Shown: piece by piece, positions 43,749-52,859 of the stretch
Position numbering within the stretch: position 1 is the first letter of the stretch
Layout of the letters: every line of letters begins with the position of its first letter
NCBI GenBank assembly: GCA_947475245.1
Contig: CANJLW010000023.1
Span: 1-64,000 of the forward strand
From: Acetobacteraceae bacterium
Lineage (GTDB): Bacteria > Pseudomonadota > Alphaproteobacteria > Acetobacterales > Acetobacteraceae
DNA length: 64,000 bases
Direction: 5' to 3'
The notes under the pieces: model-generated
Told to the model about the DNA's origin: nothing
Databases searched by the model: none
Seen by the model: the letters and a program-made list of their open reading frames with translations, nothing else
Position numbers and translations under genes: made by a program

Positions 43749-44603
43749 GTGAATCCTAAGCCTATGCCGATATTGTCTGGTAAGGCGCGAGTCGCCGGAA
43801 TCATCGGGTGGCCCGTCAGCCACTCCCGTTCGCCGCGCCTGCACGGTTTCTGGCTGGAGCGCCACGGGATCGACGGCGCTTACATTCCCTTGCCGATCCG
43901 TCCGGCGGATTTCATCCCCGCCGTTCGCGGCCTGGTCGCGGCGGGCTTCGCCGGCGCGAACGTCACGATCCCGAACAAGATCGCGGCCTTTGAAGTCTGC
44001 GACGTCGTCGACGATACCGCCCGCCGAGCGGGGGCGGTGAACACGCTGGTGTTCGATGAGGGGAAGATAACGGGCAGCAATACCGACGGCTGGGGGTTCA
44101 TGGCGAACCTGCGCGCGCACGGCGTCGATCCGGCGGCGGGCCCGGCCCTGATCCTGGGTGCCGGCGGTTCGGCCCGCGCCATCGCGGCGGCGTTCCAAAG
44201 CGCCGGCAGCACGGTGACGATCGCCAATCGCACGCGTGAACGGGCGGAGCACCTGGGGCGAGACCTGCCTGGCCTGTCCGTTCTGGACTGGGACGATCGC
44301 CATGCCGCGCTGGCGGATCATGCGATCGTCGTTAACACGACGTCTCAGGGCATGGCCGGACAACCGGCGCTCGACCTCGATCTCCGCCATGCGCGCGCCG
44401 ATCTGGTTGTCTCCGACATCGTTTACGTACCCCTCGAAACACCCCTGCTCGCGTCTGCTCGGCAGGCGGGGCTCAGACCGGTGGAAGGACTAGGCATGCT
44501 GCTCTATCAGGCCGTTCCCGGCTTTTCGGCCTGGTTCGGCGTCGAACCGACCGTCGATGCCGACCTGCGGGCATTTGTGACACAGGACCTGGTCCGCTCA
44601 TGA
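43749..44603 (+). CDS. aroE: Shikimate dehydrogenase
   Basis: The product is 284 residues from GTG 43749; ATG at 43764 (MPILSGKARVAGI) is equally possible, as neither has a clear Shine-Dalgarno. The shikimate site reads GWPVSHSRSPRLH near 18-30. Catalytic Lys is in NVTIPNKIAAFE, Asp in GSNTDGWGF, and the NADP loop in GAGGSARAIAAAF. It reduces 3-dehydroshikimate with NADPH in aromatic amino acid synthesis. It overlaps coaE by ATGA. Confidence 0.93.
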   Translation: MNPKPMPILSGKARVAGIIGWPVSHSRSPRLHGFWLERHGIDGAYIPLPIRPADFIPAVRGLVAAGFAGANVTIPNKIAAFEVCDVVDDTARRAGAVNTLVFDEGKITGSNTDGWGFMANLRAHGVDPAAGPALILGAGGSARAIAAAFQSAGSTVTIANRTRERAEHLGRDLPGLSVLDWDDRHAALADHAIVVNTTSQGMAGQPALDLDLRHARADLVVSDIVYVPLETPLLASARQAGLRPVEGLGMLLYQAVPGFSAWFGVEPTVDADLRAFVTQDLVRS

Positions 44604-45187
44604 AGATCGTCGGTCTGACAGGCGGGATCGGCATGGGTAAGTCCACCGCCGCCCTGGCGTTTCGACGCGCGCGCATCCCCGTCTTCGATGCGGACGCGAC
44701 CGTGCACACGCTGCAATCCCGCGGCGGACGGGCGATCCCGGTGTTGGATCGGGAGTTCCCGGGCACCATCCGCGACGGCGTGCTGGATCGCGCGGCGATG
44801 CGCCAAGCGGTTCTGGGCAAGCCCGACGCGCTGAAGCGTCTTGAACGCATCCTCCATCCCATGGTCCGGCAGGAGGAGAACGCCTTCCTCGCCCGCGCTC
44901 GGCGCCGCGGTTGCCGAGTCGCGGTGTTGGACGTGCCGCTGCTGCTGGAAACGATGGAGGGGCGGAACCTCGACAAGATCGTTGTGGTATCGGCGCCGCG
45001 CGCCATCCAGATCCATCGCGTCCGCCTGCGCCGTCGCATGAGCGCGGAGGATATCGCCGCCATCATCTCTCGGCAGATGCCCGACGCGGAAAAGCGCCGT
45101 CAGGCCGATGTCGTGATCAAAACCGGTCTTTCGCGTAACCATACGCTGAAAGCGCTGCACCGCCTGATCCGGGACCTGCGCGCTTGA
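44600..45187 (+). CDS. coaE: Dephospho-CoA kinase
   Basis: The product is 195 residues. The P-loop is GLTGGIGMGKST at 5-16, DADATVHTL is at 33-41, the LIHP-equivalent ILHPMV near 85, and AVLDVPLLLET near 116-126. It phosphorylates dephospho-CoA, the last step of CoA synthesis. It is coupled by ATGA overlaps to aroE before and dnaQ after. Confidence 0.95.
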   Translation: MKIVGLTGGIGMGKSTAALAFRRARIPVFDADATVHTLQSRGGRAIPVLDREFPGTIRDGVLDRAAMRQAVLGKPDALKRLERILHPMVRQEENAFLARARRRGCRVAVLDVPLLLETMEGRNLDKIVVVSAPRAIQIHRVRLRRRMSAEDIAAIISRQMPDAEKRRQADVVIKTGLSRNHTLKALHRLIRDLRA

Positions 45188-45861
45188 CCCGCGCGGTCTT
45201 GTTCGACACCGAAACCACGGGGTTGGAGCCGCTGAAGGGCGATCGGATCGTTGAGATCGCGGCGCTTGAACTGATCAACGATCTGCCGACGGGCCGCCAT
45301 TTCCATACGCTGATCGATCCGGAGCGCGACATCCCGGACGAGGTGATCCGCATTCATGGGATCACTTCGTCCGATGTCGCCGGGAAACCCAAATTCGCCG
45401 AGATCGTCGGCGATCTGATCGCGTTCATGGGCGAGGGCAGCCTGATCGCCCATAACGCGCCGTTCGACTTTGGCTTCGTCAATGCGGAACTGGCGCGGGC
45501 GGGCCTGCCGTCACTGGATAAGGGGCGGATGGTCGATACGCTGGCCCTGGCGAAGGGGCGCTTTCCCGGCATGCCGAACAGCCTGGACGCGCTCTGCCGA
45601 CGTTTCGATATCGATCTGTCTGCGCGCACCAACCACAATGCGCTGCTCGACTGCAAGTTGCTCGCCGAGGTCTATGTTGAGTTGACCGGCGGGCGGCAGC
45701 GCGGTCTGTCCCTGGCGGCGGACAACACGCGTTCCGCTGTAACAGTCTATTCACATACCGGGACGCGGACGCCTCGGCTGGTTGAACCAACCGAGGCGGA
45801 ACGTACCGCGCATGCCGCCATGGTCGCCAAACTGAAAGATGCGGTCTGGCTTTCGGCGTAA
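45184..45861 (+). CDS. dnaQ: DNA polymerase III epsilon subunit (proofreading exonuclease)
   Basis: The product is 225 residues. The DEDDh exonuclease motifs are FDTETTGLEP at 8-17, AHNAPFDFGF near 92-101, and HNALLDCKLLAEVY near 155-168. It proofreads for the replicative polymerase. The start overlaps the coaE stop by ATGA. The gene converges on secB with only 6 bases between stops. Confidence 0.94.
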   Translation: MTRAVLFDTETTGLEPLKGDRIVEIAALELINDLPTGRHFHTLIDPERDIPDEVIRIHGITSSDVAGKPKFAEIVGDLIAFMGEGSLIAHNAPFDFGFVNAELARAGLPSLDKGRMVDTLALAKGRFPGMPNSLDALCRRFDIDLSARTNHNALLDCKLLAEVYVELTGGRQRGLSLAADNTRSAVTVYSHTGTRTPRLVEPTEAERTAHAAMVAKLKDAVWLSA

Positions 45862-45867
45862 CGGGGG

Positions 45868-46386
45868 TCAGACGACGGCGGGGGCGCCGGCCTGATTGCG
45901 GCGGGATTGCCACAAGGCGACGAAGTCGATGGGTTGCAGCAGAACCGGCGGAAATCCGCCGTCGCGGGTCACATCGGACAGGATGTTGCGCGCGAAGGGG
46001 AACAGGACGCGCGGGCATTCCACCAGCAGAACCGGTTCGACCGCGTTGTCCGGCAGGCCGTTCAGGGTGAAGACGCCGGCATAGGTCAGTTCGGCGACGA
46101 ACACGGTCGGCGGCACGGCGGGAACCTGGCCGTTTGCCTGCGGCGACGTGTCATGCGCCTCTGCCCGGATGATCAGGGAGACTTCGAAGACGCTCTGGCC
46201 TTCGGTAACGCGGCGGGCCTGGACGTCCAGATTGATGTTCACCTGCGGCTGGGCGCGCAACTGGGTGAAGATGGCCGGTGCGCCCGGAACTTCGAACGAA
46301 AGATCTTTAACATATTGAATATTAACGACAAGCGGAGGTTGCGCTGCCGGCGCGCCTGCCTGCGGGGGAACGGTCGTATCGGACAT
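45868..46386 (-). CDS. secB: Protein-export chaperone SecB
   Basis: The product is 172 residues. QYVKDLSFEVPGAPAIF near 24-40 and ECPRVLFPFARNILSDVTRD near 130-149, followed by GFPPVLLQPIDFVALW, are diagnostic of SecB. It is a tetrameric cytoplasmic chaperone delivering unfolded preproteins to SecA. The N-terminal 20 residues are Ala/Pro-rich, as in alphaproteobacterial SecB. It is opposite dnaQ, the conserved alphaproteobacterial arrangement. Confidence 0.95.
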   Translation of the reverse strand: MSDTTVPPQAGAPAAQPPLVVNIQYVKDLSFEVPGAPAIFTQLRAQPQVNINLDVQARRVTEGQSVFEVSLIIRAEAHDTSPQANGQVPAVPPTVFVAELTYAGVFTLNGLPDNAVEPVLLVECPRVLFPFARNILSDVTRDGGFPPVLLQPIDFVALWQSRRNQAGAPAVV

Positions 46387-46525
46387 AATGCTCTCCGTAT
46401 CGGTGTTGCGCCAAACCGGGGCGCTCTAACGCGAGGGGCGCGTAGCATGGTTCATGCGCGCGCGCCAACCGTATCGGCACTCGGCCGGACGTATTTGGGC
46501 CCTGGCGGCGTCAGGGTTACCAACT

Positions 46526-47220
46526 CTCAGGGTGCATGGGGTGTTGTTCGCGGGTTTCTGTTCCATGCGGTTCCGACGGGGGCTGGTTGGACGACATTCT
46601 TTGCGTGGGAGTTGCACGGTGTTGGCGCGGAGTTTCTCGGAGCCTGCTGGGCGGGCGGAGGTGCGCTCAGGGCGCATGAGGTTTTTCCGTCGGATTGGCG
46701 GGCGAGCGCTTGCCTCCGAGAAACTCCGCGCAAACACCGTGCAACTCCAGCAACCCGAGGCCCCTGCGCTCGGCTCCGGGCGGTGGGGTGTTCTCAGGGC
46801 GCATGAGGTCTTTGTTGTCGGGTTTCCGATCCAGGCGGCTCCGGTGGGGGCGGGTTGGGCGACATTGTTCGCTGGGGAGTTGCACGGAGTTGGCGCGGAG
46901 TTTCTCGGAGCCTCCCGGACGGGCGGTGGTGCGCTCAGGGCGCATGAGGTTTTGCCGTCGGATTGGTGGGCGAGCGCTTGCCTCCGAGAAACTCCGCGAA
47001 AACACCGTGTGACTCCCAGCAACCCAAAGCGTCCGCGCTCGGCACCGGGCGGTGGGGTGTTCTCAGGGCGCATGAGGTCTTTGTTGTCGGGTTTCCGATC
47101 CATGCGGCTCCGGCGGGGGCTGGATGGACGACATTGTTTGCTGGGGAGTTCCACGGAGTTGGCGCGGAGTTCCTCGGAGCCTGCTGGGCGGGCGGAGGTG
47201 CGCTCAGGTTGCGTGGGGTG
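46526..47220. repeat. Tandem array of roughly 268-bp units with long inverted repeats
   Basis: The landmark GGGTTTC(C/T)G recurs at 46552, 46820 and 47089 (periods 268 and 269 bp). A shorter motif CTCAGGGCGCATGAGGT recurs at 46526, 46666, 46793, 46934, 47062 and 47203, spaced 140/127/141/128/141. The first full unit has an inverted repeat of 32 bases (46611-46642 with 46714-46745, 31 of 32 matching) around a 71-base loop. The second unit has the same arms at 46879-46910 and 46982-47013 with five mismatches. The third is truncated. Long open frames on both strands are a side effect of GC content. No function is known. It fills most of the 1-kb gap between secB and the phosphatase. Confidence 0.85.
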
Positions 47221-47389
47221 TTTTTCGCGGAAAACGAATCGGCGACGCGCGGCCAGGAACCACGCATCGGGGAGGGGAGGCACGAACGTTCGGGGCGGCT
47301 TCATCACCCGAACGACCTACCAAAGTGCCGCGTCCGCGCCAATCGTCGCGTGGTGCCCCGCGCAATCGCGGCGGGATCGGCGGCCGGGT

Positions 47390-47935
47390 TCAAACCTGTG
47401 CCGAAGCGCCGCTTTCCCTGGGGTCGCAGCGCAACCATTGGCCGTTGGTAACGCTCTGCCCGGTCAGGCTCAGGATAAAGCCCCAATGGCTGACCACCAG
47501 CGTCGTCGTCCAATCCGGAGTCCGCGCCATCTCCGCCCGAAACCGTGCCGCGCGATCCGCGACATCCTCGACCGGCTCCTCGCTTTGCGGCCACCAGATC
47601 TCGTCGATATGGTCGAAGCTGTGATCCACCCAGGTTTCCGACAGGACGGAGCGTGGGGAGCCGATGTCGCAGGTATAGCCGAAGCGTTCCCGTACCAAAG
47701 GATTGACGTGTACCGGAAGGCGCAGCGCGCGGGCGATCGGTGCGGCTGTCTGCAGCGCGCGGGTATAGGGCGATGCCACGATCCGCGTGATCGGTTCTTG
47801 AGCAAGCTGCTCGATCGCCGCCTCGGCCTGTCGATGACCGTCCGGGGTCAGCTTAGGGTCGACGATTCCCGGATCGCGCCGGGTCTTCGTGAAATGGAGG
47901 TTGAATTCGCTCTGGCCATGGCGCAGCAGGATCAT
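47390..47935 (-). CDS. Histidine phosphatase family protein (phosphoglycerate-mutase-like)
   Basis: The product is 181 residues. The catalytic LLRHGQSEFN is at 3-12, ASPYTRALQTAAPI near 54-67, the acid in VRERFGYTCD, and the second His in VVSHWGF near 146-152. These enzymes remove phosphate from metabolites or phosphoproteins through a phosphohistidine. It begins 107 bases before the divergent Tim44-like gene. The substrate is not inferable. Confidence 0.87.
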   Translation of the reverse strand: MILLRHGQSEFNLHFTKTRRDPGIVDPKLTPDGHRQAEAAIEQLAQEPITRIVASPYTRALQTAAPIARALRLPVHVNPLVRERFGYTCDIGSPRSVLSETWVDHSFDHIDEIWWPQSEEPVEDVADRAARFRAEMARTPDWTTTLVVSHWGFILSLTGQSVTNGQWLRCDPRESGASAQV

Positions 47936-48042
47936 GGCCGGGAATTAACAGGGCCTCGGCTGGTGGGGCAACCCACGATAGACCATATTGGTTTGTCATA
48001 AGGCCGTTGCGCGCCTATCTGTAGCGAACAAGGGGGTTTCAC

Positions 48043-48711
48043 ATGGGTGCGAGCGGCGGCTTTCCGATTGATCTGATCCTGTTCGGCATGATTGCGGCGT
48101 TCCTGGTCCTGCGCCTGCGCGGCATACTCGGCAAGCGCACCGGCTTTGAACGTCCGGCCCAGGCTTATGCTCCCCCGACCCCGGCGCAGGGCGCGCCACC
48201 GGCCGCGCCCGCGGTTGAATCCACCGGCGCGCCGGTGAACCGGACCGTTCCCGAACCCTCGACACAGATCGGCCAGACCCTGCTGCAAATGCGCGGTGTC
48301 GACCGGTCGTTTGACGCCGCCGGCTTTCTGGGCGGCGCCGAACAGGCGTTCCGCATGATCGTGTCGGGCTTCGCGGCGGGTGATCGGGTGTCTTTGCGGT
48401 CGTTGCTGTCCGACGACACCTATAATGCGTTTGAGGAAGCCATCGCCGCGCGGGAAGCCGCCGGCCACACCCAGATCAGCGAAATCAAGGCCCTAGAATC
48501 GATGTCGATCGAGGGGGCCTTGCTGCGCGGCTCCGTCGCGACGATCACGGTCAGGATTGTCTCCGACCAGACCAATCTGACGACCGACAAGGCCGGGCAT
48601 CCCGTGATCGGGACCGACGCGGTGACGGAGATTACCGATATCTGGACGTTTGAACGCGACCTCGCGCAGCGTGACCCGACCTGGCGTCTGATTGCCGCCC
48701 GCAGCGCCTGA
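48043..48711 (+). CDS. Tim44-like domain protein
   Basis: The product is 222 residues. One membrane segment lies at 7-24 (FPIDLILFGMIAAFLVL). A Pro/Ala-rich linker follows, then a Tim44-like C-terminal domain from about 85 (FLGGAEQAFRMIVSGFAAGD, RVSLRSLLSDDTYNAFE, EITDIWTFERDL). This matches the TimA proteins of Alphaproteobacteria, relatives of mitochondrial Tim44, tethered to the inner membrane near the Sec pathway. It lies near secB, its usual neighbour, but no MltA gene follows, unlike many relatives. Confidence 0.85.
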   Translation: MGASGGFPIDLILFGMIAAFLVLRLRGILGKRTGFERPAQAYAPPTPAQGAPPAAPAVESTGAPVNRTVPEPSTQIGQTLLQMRGVDRSFDAAGFLGGAEQAFRMIVSGFAAGDRVSLRSLLSDDTYNAFEEAIAAREAAGHTQISEIKALESMSIEGALLRGSVATITVRIVSDQTNLTTDKAGHPVIGTDAVTEITDIWTFERDLAQRDPTWRLIAARSA

Positions 48712-48747
48712 TTCCGCTCTTAGCCTGGGACCAGTGGACGTAACGCA

Positions 48748-49521
48748 ATGATGAAGCCAAAGCTGCGGGTCGCGCTGTTCGTGACGTGTCTGGTGGATAT
48801 TCACCGCCCCAGCGTCGGCTTCGCCGCGATCAAGTTGCTGGAGCAGGCCGGGTGCCAGGTCGAAGTGCCGCGCGGGCAAACCTGCTGCGGCCAGCCGGCC
48901 TATAACGCCGGCGACCGCGCGACGGCGCGCGATCTGGCGATCGGGTTTCTGGACGCGTTCGCGGGCTACGATTTCATCGTCGCTCCATCCGGTTCCTGCG
49001 CCGCGATGCTGAAGCACCATACCCCGCATCTGTTCGACGACGATCCCAACCTGCGCGCGCGGGCGGACAAGGTTGCCGCCAAGACGTTTGAACTCGTGGA
49101 TTTTCTGCACACCGTGATGCGGATCGACCGGCTGTCGCCGTCACCGATCGCCGGGGGAGTCACCTATCACGACAGCTGCTCCGGCCTGCGGGAACTGGGC
49201 ATCAAGGAACAGCCCAGGGCCTTGCTCGCGCTTGCGGGGATAAAGGTGTCGGAAATGGCGGATGCCGAGGTGTGCTGCGGTTTCGGCGGCACGTTCTGTG
49301 TCAAATACCCCGATATTTCCGTGCGCATGGTGTCCGACAAAACCCAGGCCATCGCGACGACGGGGGCCGATCTGCTGCTGGCCGGCGATCTCGGCTGCCT
49401 GCTGAACATGGCGGGCCGCATGAGCCGCGAAGGCCGAACGACGGAGGTTCGGCATGTTGCGGAGGTTCTGGCGGGGATGGTCGACGTGGTCCCGCCCATC
49501 GGCGTTGCCCACGATCAGTGA
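48748..49521 (+). CDS. LutA-like (Fe-S)-binding protein
   Basis: The product is 257 residues. Two cysteine-rich CCG domains are visible: FVTCLVD/TCCGQPAYNAG/SGSCAAML in the first half, and HDSCSGLRELGIKEQ, VCCGFGGTF and LGCLLN in the second. LutA (YkgE) is a subunit of the L-lactate oxidising LutABC system that transfers electrons via iron-sulfur clusters. Neither lutB nor lutC lies nearby, so this is a lone copy. It converges on the aap operon. Confidence 0.8.
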   Translation: MMKPKLRVALFVTCLVDIHRPSVGFAAIKLLEQAGCQVEVPRGQTCCGQPAYNAGDRATARDLAIGFLDAFAGYDFIVAPSGSCAAMLKHHTPHLFDDDPNLRARADKVAAKTFELVDFLHTVMRIDRLSPSPIAGGVTYHDSCSGLRELGIKEQPRALLALAGIKVSEMADAEVCCGFGGTFCVKYPDISVRMVSDKTQAIATTGADLLLAGDLGCLLNMAGRMSREGRTTEVRHVAEVLAGMVDVVPPIGVAHDQ

Positions 49522-49526
49522 AGCGC

Positions 49527-49552
49527 CGTCCCACCGCGCATCGGGTGGGACG
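49527..49552. terminator. Bidirectional terminator-like hairpin between lutA-like gene and aap operon
   Basis: The arms CGTCCCAC and GTGGGACG enclose CGCGCATCGG, lying between convergent stops. No strong U-run is seen on either strand, so it is a weak call. Confidence 0.5.
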
Positions 49553-49562
49553 ACTCCAGGGT

Positions 49563-50345
49563 TCAGTGACCGCGCAGGATCTGGCTGAGGAACAGCTTCA
49601 GTCGTTCGGTCTGCGGGTTTTCAAACATGCTTTCCGGCGTGCCGCTTTCCACGATTTCACCGCGATCCATGAACACCACGCGGTGCGCGACCTGACGCGC
49701 GAAGCCCATTTCATGCGTCACGCACACCATGGTCATGCCGTCTTCGGCCAGTTCGATCATGGTATCGAGCACTTCCTTGATCATTTCCGGATCGAGGGCG
49801 GAGGTCGGCTCATCGAACAGCATGATCTTGGGCTTCATGCACAAGGCGCGCGCGATGGCGACGCGTTGTTGCTGACCGCCGGATAGCTGGCCGGGGTATT
49901 TCAGCGCCTGTTCGGGAATTTTGACGCGGCGCAGGTAACTCATGGCGAGTTCCTCCGCTTCGGCTTTCGGCATCTTGCGGACCCAGATGGGGGCAAGGGT
50001 GCAGTTTTCCAGGATAGTCAGATGGGGGAACAGGTTGAAGGACTGGAAGACCATGCCGACCTCACGCCGGATCGTATCCAGCGCGCGCAGATCGTCAGTC
50101 AGTTCGGTGCCGTCGACGACGATTTTGCCTTCCTGATGGACTTCCAGGCGGTTGATGCATCGGATCATCGTCGACTTGCCCGACCCTGACGGCCCGCAGA
50201 CGACGACACGCTCCCGCGCGCCGACGGTCATGCTGACGTCGCGCAGGACGTGCATTGCGCCGTACCACTTGTTCACCTTGTCCAAGGTGATGACAGGCGC
50301 GCCAACGAGGCCGATTGCGTTGGCCGCCGACATGGTCTGATTCAT
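49563..50345 (-). CDS. aapP: General L-amino acid ABC transporter, ATP-binding subunit
   Basis: The product is 260 residues from ATG at 50345, which has AAGGA upstream. It has Walker [10 protein letters not shown] near 55, [13 protein letters not shown] (Q-loop), [15 protein letters not shown] signature near 155, Walker [15 protein letters not shown] and [11 protein letters not shown]. It energises uptake of L-amino acids by AapQM with AapJ. It is the last of aapJ-aapQ-aapM-aapP, all on the minus strand with gaps of 3-14 bases between Q, M and P. Confidence 0.92.
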   Translation of the reverse strand: MNQTMSAANAIGLVGAPVITLDKVNKWYGAMHVLRDVSMTVGARERVVVCGPSGSGKSTMIRCINRLEVHQEGKIVVDGTELTDDLRALDTIRREVGMVFQSFNLFPHLTILENCTLAPIWVRKMPKAEAEELAMSYLRRVKIPEQALKYPGQLSGGQQQRVAIARALCMKPKIMLFDEPTSALDPEMIKEVLDTMIELAEDGMTMVCVTHEMGFARQVAHRVVFMDRGEIVESGTPESMFENPQTERLKLFLSQILRGH

Positions 50346-50358
50346 GACTGTCCTTTCG

Positions 50359-51504
50359 TCATCGCCGTTCACCGCGGCCAAGTTCACGTTCCAGCCCGCG
50401 GCTGTAATTCGACATGGCGAAGCAGAAGCCGATGTAGATGATTGCGAGCGCGATATAGACTTCGGTTGAGAAGCTTTGCCAGGGCGGGTCGCTCAGGGCG
50501 ACCTTTCCCATCGTCAGCAGGTCGAACAGCCCGATGATCAGAACCAGGCTGGTATCCTTGAAGAAGCCGATAAAGGTGTTCACCAGCGGGGGGATCACCA
50601 GTTTCAGCGCCTGCGGCAGAATGATCAGGCCGGTTTTGTGCCAGTAGCTCAGCCCCAGGGCGTCCGCGGCCTCGTACTGTCCCTTGGGCAGGCTTTGCAG
50701 ACCGCCGCGCACGACCTCCGCCAGGTAGGCCGCGGCGAACAGGATCACCGCGATCTGTGCCCGCAGCAGCTTATCGATGTTCACGCCGGCGGGCATGAAC
50801 AGCGGGAACATCACGCTGGCCATGAACAGCACGCTGATCAGCGGGACGCCGCGGATCAGTTCGACGTACAGGACGCACAGCAGTTTGACGGCGGGCAATT
50901 TGGTGGAACGCCGCCCCAACGCGACCAGGATGGACAGCGGGAAGGCGCAGGCGATGCCGAAGGTCGCCAGGATCAGTGTAATCGGCAGACCGCCCCAGTA
51001 GTCGTTCTGGACTTCTTTAAGGCCGAAGAGGCCGCCGCCCATCAGAATGAAAATCGCCGACAGGGTCACGATCCAGATCAGCGCGAGTTCCTTGCGCCAG
51101 AAGCGGCGCATCGCGGAGACGATGTAGAGGCCGATGAACAGCACGACGCACAGTGCCGGGCGCCATTGTTCTTCGTAGGGGTAGCGACCGAACAGGATCA
51201 GGCGATACTTATCGCCGATCACCGCCCAGCAGGCGCCGACCTCCTTGGCATTCTGGCAACTGGACGTGTCCGGCACGCCCTTGGCGCTATAGGGCACCGT
51301 CCAGATGGCATGGATGAAGGCCCAGTCGATGAACCCGACGGCGGCGCGCAGGATCAGGTAGCCGAGCAACAAGGTGGTGGCGGTCGATAGCCAGGAATTG
51401 AACAGATTGGCTTTCAACCAGGCCCATGGGCCGACCATTCCGGCCGGCGGCGCCTTGTTGCCCCCGGCGGGGATCGACGATGCGGTGACGACGGTTTCGC
51501 TCAT
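50359..51504 (-). CDS. aapM: General L-amino acid ABC transporter permease AapM
   Basis: The product is 381 residues with an N-terminal helix, a long periplasmic loop ([20 protein letters not shown]), and a C-terminal permease core of about five helices. The EAA-type motif is [19 protein letters not shown] near 285-303. The loop with WAVIGDKY is characteristic of AapM. It pairs with AapQ in the inner membrane. The gene starts 3 bases after aapQ. Confidence 0.9.
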   Translation of the reverse strand: MSETVVTASSIPAGGNKAPPAGMVGPWAWLKANLFNSWLSTATTLLLGYLILRAAVGFIDWAFIHAIWTVPYSAKGVPDTSSCQNAKEVGACWAVIGDKYRLILFGRYPYEEQWRPALCVVLFIGLYIVSAMRRFWRKELALIWIVTLSAIFILMGGGLFGLKEVQNDYWGGLPITLILATFGIACAFPLSILVALGRRSTKLPAVKLLCVLYVELIRGVPLISVLFMASVMFPLFMPAGVNIDKLLRAQIAVILFAAAYLAEVVRGGLQSLPKGQYEAADALGLSYWHKTGLIILPQALKLVIPPLVNTFIGFFKDTSLVLIIGLFDLLTMGKVALSDPPWQSFSTEVYIALAIIYIGFCFAMSNYSRGLERELGRGERR

Positions 51505-51507
51505 CGT

Positions 51508-52719
51508 TCAGCGCTCCACCAAGGCGATATGGGCATTGTACCAATTCATGAACAGGCTGATCGACAGGCTGATCGTCAGGTAGACCGCCATGATGACGGC
51601 AATCCCCTCGATCGCCTGACCGGTCTGGTTCAGCGTTGTATTGGCGATGGAAACGATATCCTGAAAGCCGATCGCGACAGCCAGGGAGCTGTTCTTGGTC
51701 AGATTCAGATACTGGCTGGTCATCGGTGGGATGATGACCCGCAGCGCCTGCGGCAGGACGATCAGGCGCAGCACCATGCCGGATCGCAGGCCAAGCGCCC
51801 CGGCGGCTTCCCATTGGCCGCGCGCCACGGCCTCAATCCCCGAGCGGACGATTTCCGCGATATAGCCGGCGGTGTAGACGACAAGCCCGAGCAGAAGGGC
51901 GAAATATTCCGGGCTGATGGTGAGACCGCCCTGGAAGTTGAAGCCGCGCAGGACCGGCAGTTCGATTTCAAGCGGCGCGCCGAGCACGATGCCGACGATC
52001 GCCGGCAGCGCGATCAACAGGCCGCAGCCGATGGGCCAGGTCGCGGGCCGGACGCCGGTCGCATCCTGGCGTTGCTTTGCGTGTTTGCTCCACAAAAACA
52101 CGCCGACCAACCCGACGGCCAGCGTGGCCAGGACCATCGTATGCTGCCATTCCCAAACCAAAAGCGGGAGTTTCAGGCCTCGGTTGGTCAGGAACACCGC
52201 ATCGCCGATGCGCAGCGCCTGCTTCGGAGAAGGCAGGCCCTGAAGCAGCGTGTACCAGAACAGCAATTGCAGCAGCAGGGGAATGTCGCGGATGGTTTCG
52301 ACGTAGAAAGCCGTGATTTTGGCGACGAGCCAGTTCTTGGACAGGCGGCCGATGCCGATGACGGTTCCCAGCAGGGTGGCAAGGACGACCCCGATCACCG
52401 CCACCTTCAGCGTATTCAGCACCCCAATAAGCAGTGCTCGGCCGTAGGTATGTTCGGCGGGGTTGTAGGGGATCATCGACTCGCCGATCGGGATGCCGGC
52501 GATCCGATCCATGAAGCCGAAGCCGGTGGCGATGCGCCGCGCCGCCAGATTGTTCGCGGTGTTGCTGATCAGATACCAGATAACGCCGACGACGACGCCG
52601 ACGATCAGAACCTGCCAGACGATGGCGCGAAACGCCGGGTCGGACCACGCGAAACTCATGGAACGCTTGGGCGAACTGCGCGCGCTGCTCATGCGTGGAT
52701 CGGCATGGGTGTCGGCCAT
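51508..52719 (-). CDS. aapQ: General L-amino acid ABC transporter permease AapQ
   Basis: The product is 403 residues from ATG at 52719; the upstream in-frame start lies close to the hairpin and lacks a clear ribosome site. It contains a helix near 35-60, TYGRALLIGVLNTLKVAVIG, a long insertion (100-230) typical of AapQ, and the EAA motif QWEAAGALGLRSGMVLRLIV. It forms the channel with AapM. A perfect 13-bp hairpin lies between it and aapJ. Confidence 0.9.
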   Translation of the reverse strand: MADTHADPRMSSARSSPKRSMSFAWSDPAFRAIVWQVLIVGVVVGVIWYLISNTANNLAARRIATGFGFMDRIAGIPIGESMIPYNPAEHTYGRALLIGVLNTLKVAVIGVVLATLLGTVIGIGRLSKNWLVAKITAFYVETIRDIPLLLQLLFWYTLLQGLPSPKQALRIGDAVFLTNRGLKLPLLVWEWQHTMVLATLAVGLVGVFLWSKHAKQRQDATGVRPATWPIGCGLLIALPAIVGIVLGAPLEIELPVLRGFNFQGGLTISPEYFALLLGLVVYTAGYIAEIVRSGIEAVARGQWEAAGALGLRSGMVLRLIVLPQALRVIIPPMTSQYLNLTKNSSLAVAIGFQDIVSIANTTLNQTGQAIEGIAVIMAVYLTISLSISLFMNWYNAHIALVER

Positions 52720-52817
52720 CGGTCGGCGGTCCCTATAATTTACGGCGTCGTTCCATCGGGACCGTGAAAGGCGGTGATCCCGATCGGTGTTTAGCAAAAG
52801 TCATGCCGCGGAAATGC

Positions 52818-52847
52818 CACGCCCCGAACGAGACCGTTCGGGGCGTG
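52818..52847 (-). promoter_or_regulatory. Intercistronic hairpin between aapJ and aapQ
   Basis: Perfect 13-bp arms CACGCCCCGAACG and CGTTCGGGGCGTG flank a 4-base AGAC loop, downstream of the binding-protein gene. No U-run follows on the minus strand. Such hairpins usually stabilise binding-protein mRNA or lower expression of the permease genes, giving more AapJ than permease. Confidence 0.7.
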
Positions 52848-52859
52848 ATATCCGAAGCC

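Noticed and set aside
42003-44390. Minus-strand frames of 314 and 478 codons across the FAD oxidoreductase and aroE
   Set aside because: Both genes on the plus strand are firmly identified; the minus frames are rich in Arg/His and match nothing.
46426-48001. Long open frames on both strands through the tandem array (up to 515 codons)
   Set aside because: They arise from GC-rich repeats without stops, run on opposite strands at once and overlap the phosphatase gene; no protein family is recognised.
50476-52767. Plus-strand frames of 304 and 412 codons opposite aapM and aapQ
   Set aside because: They are shadows of the transporter genes, rich in Gln/Asp/His, and without a ribosome site.
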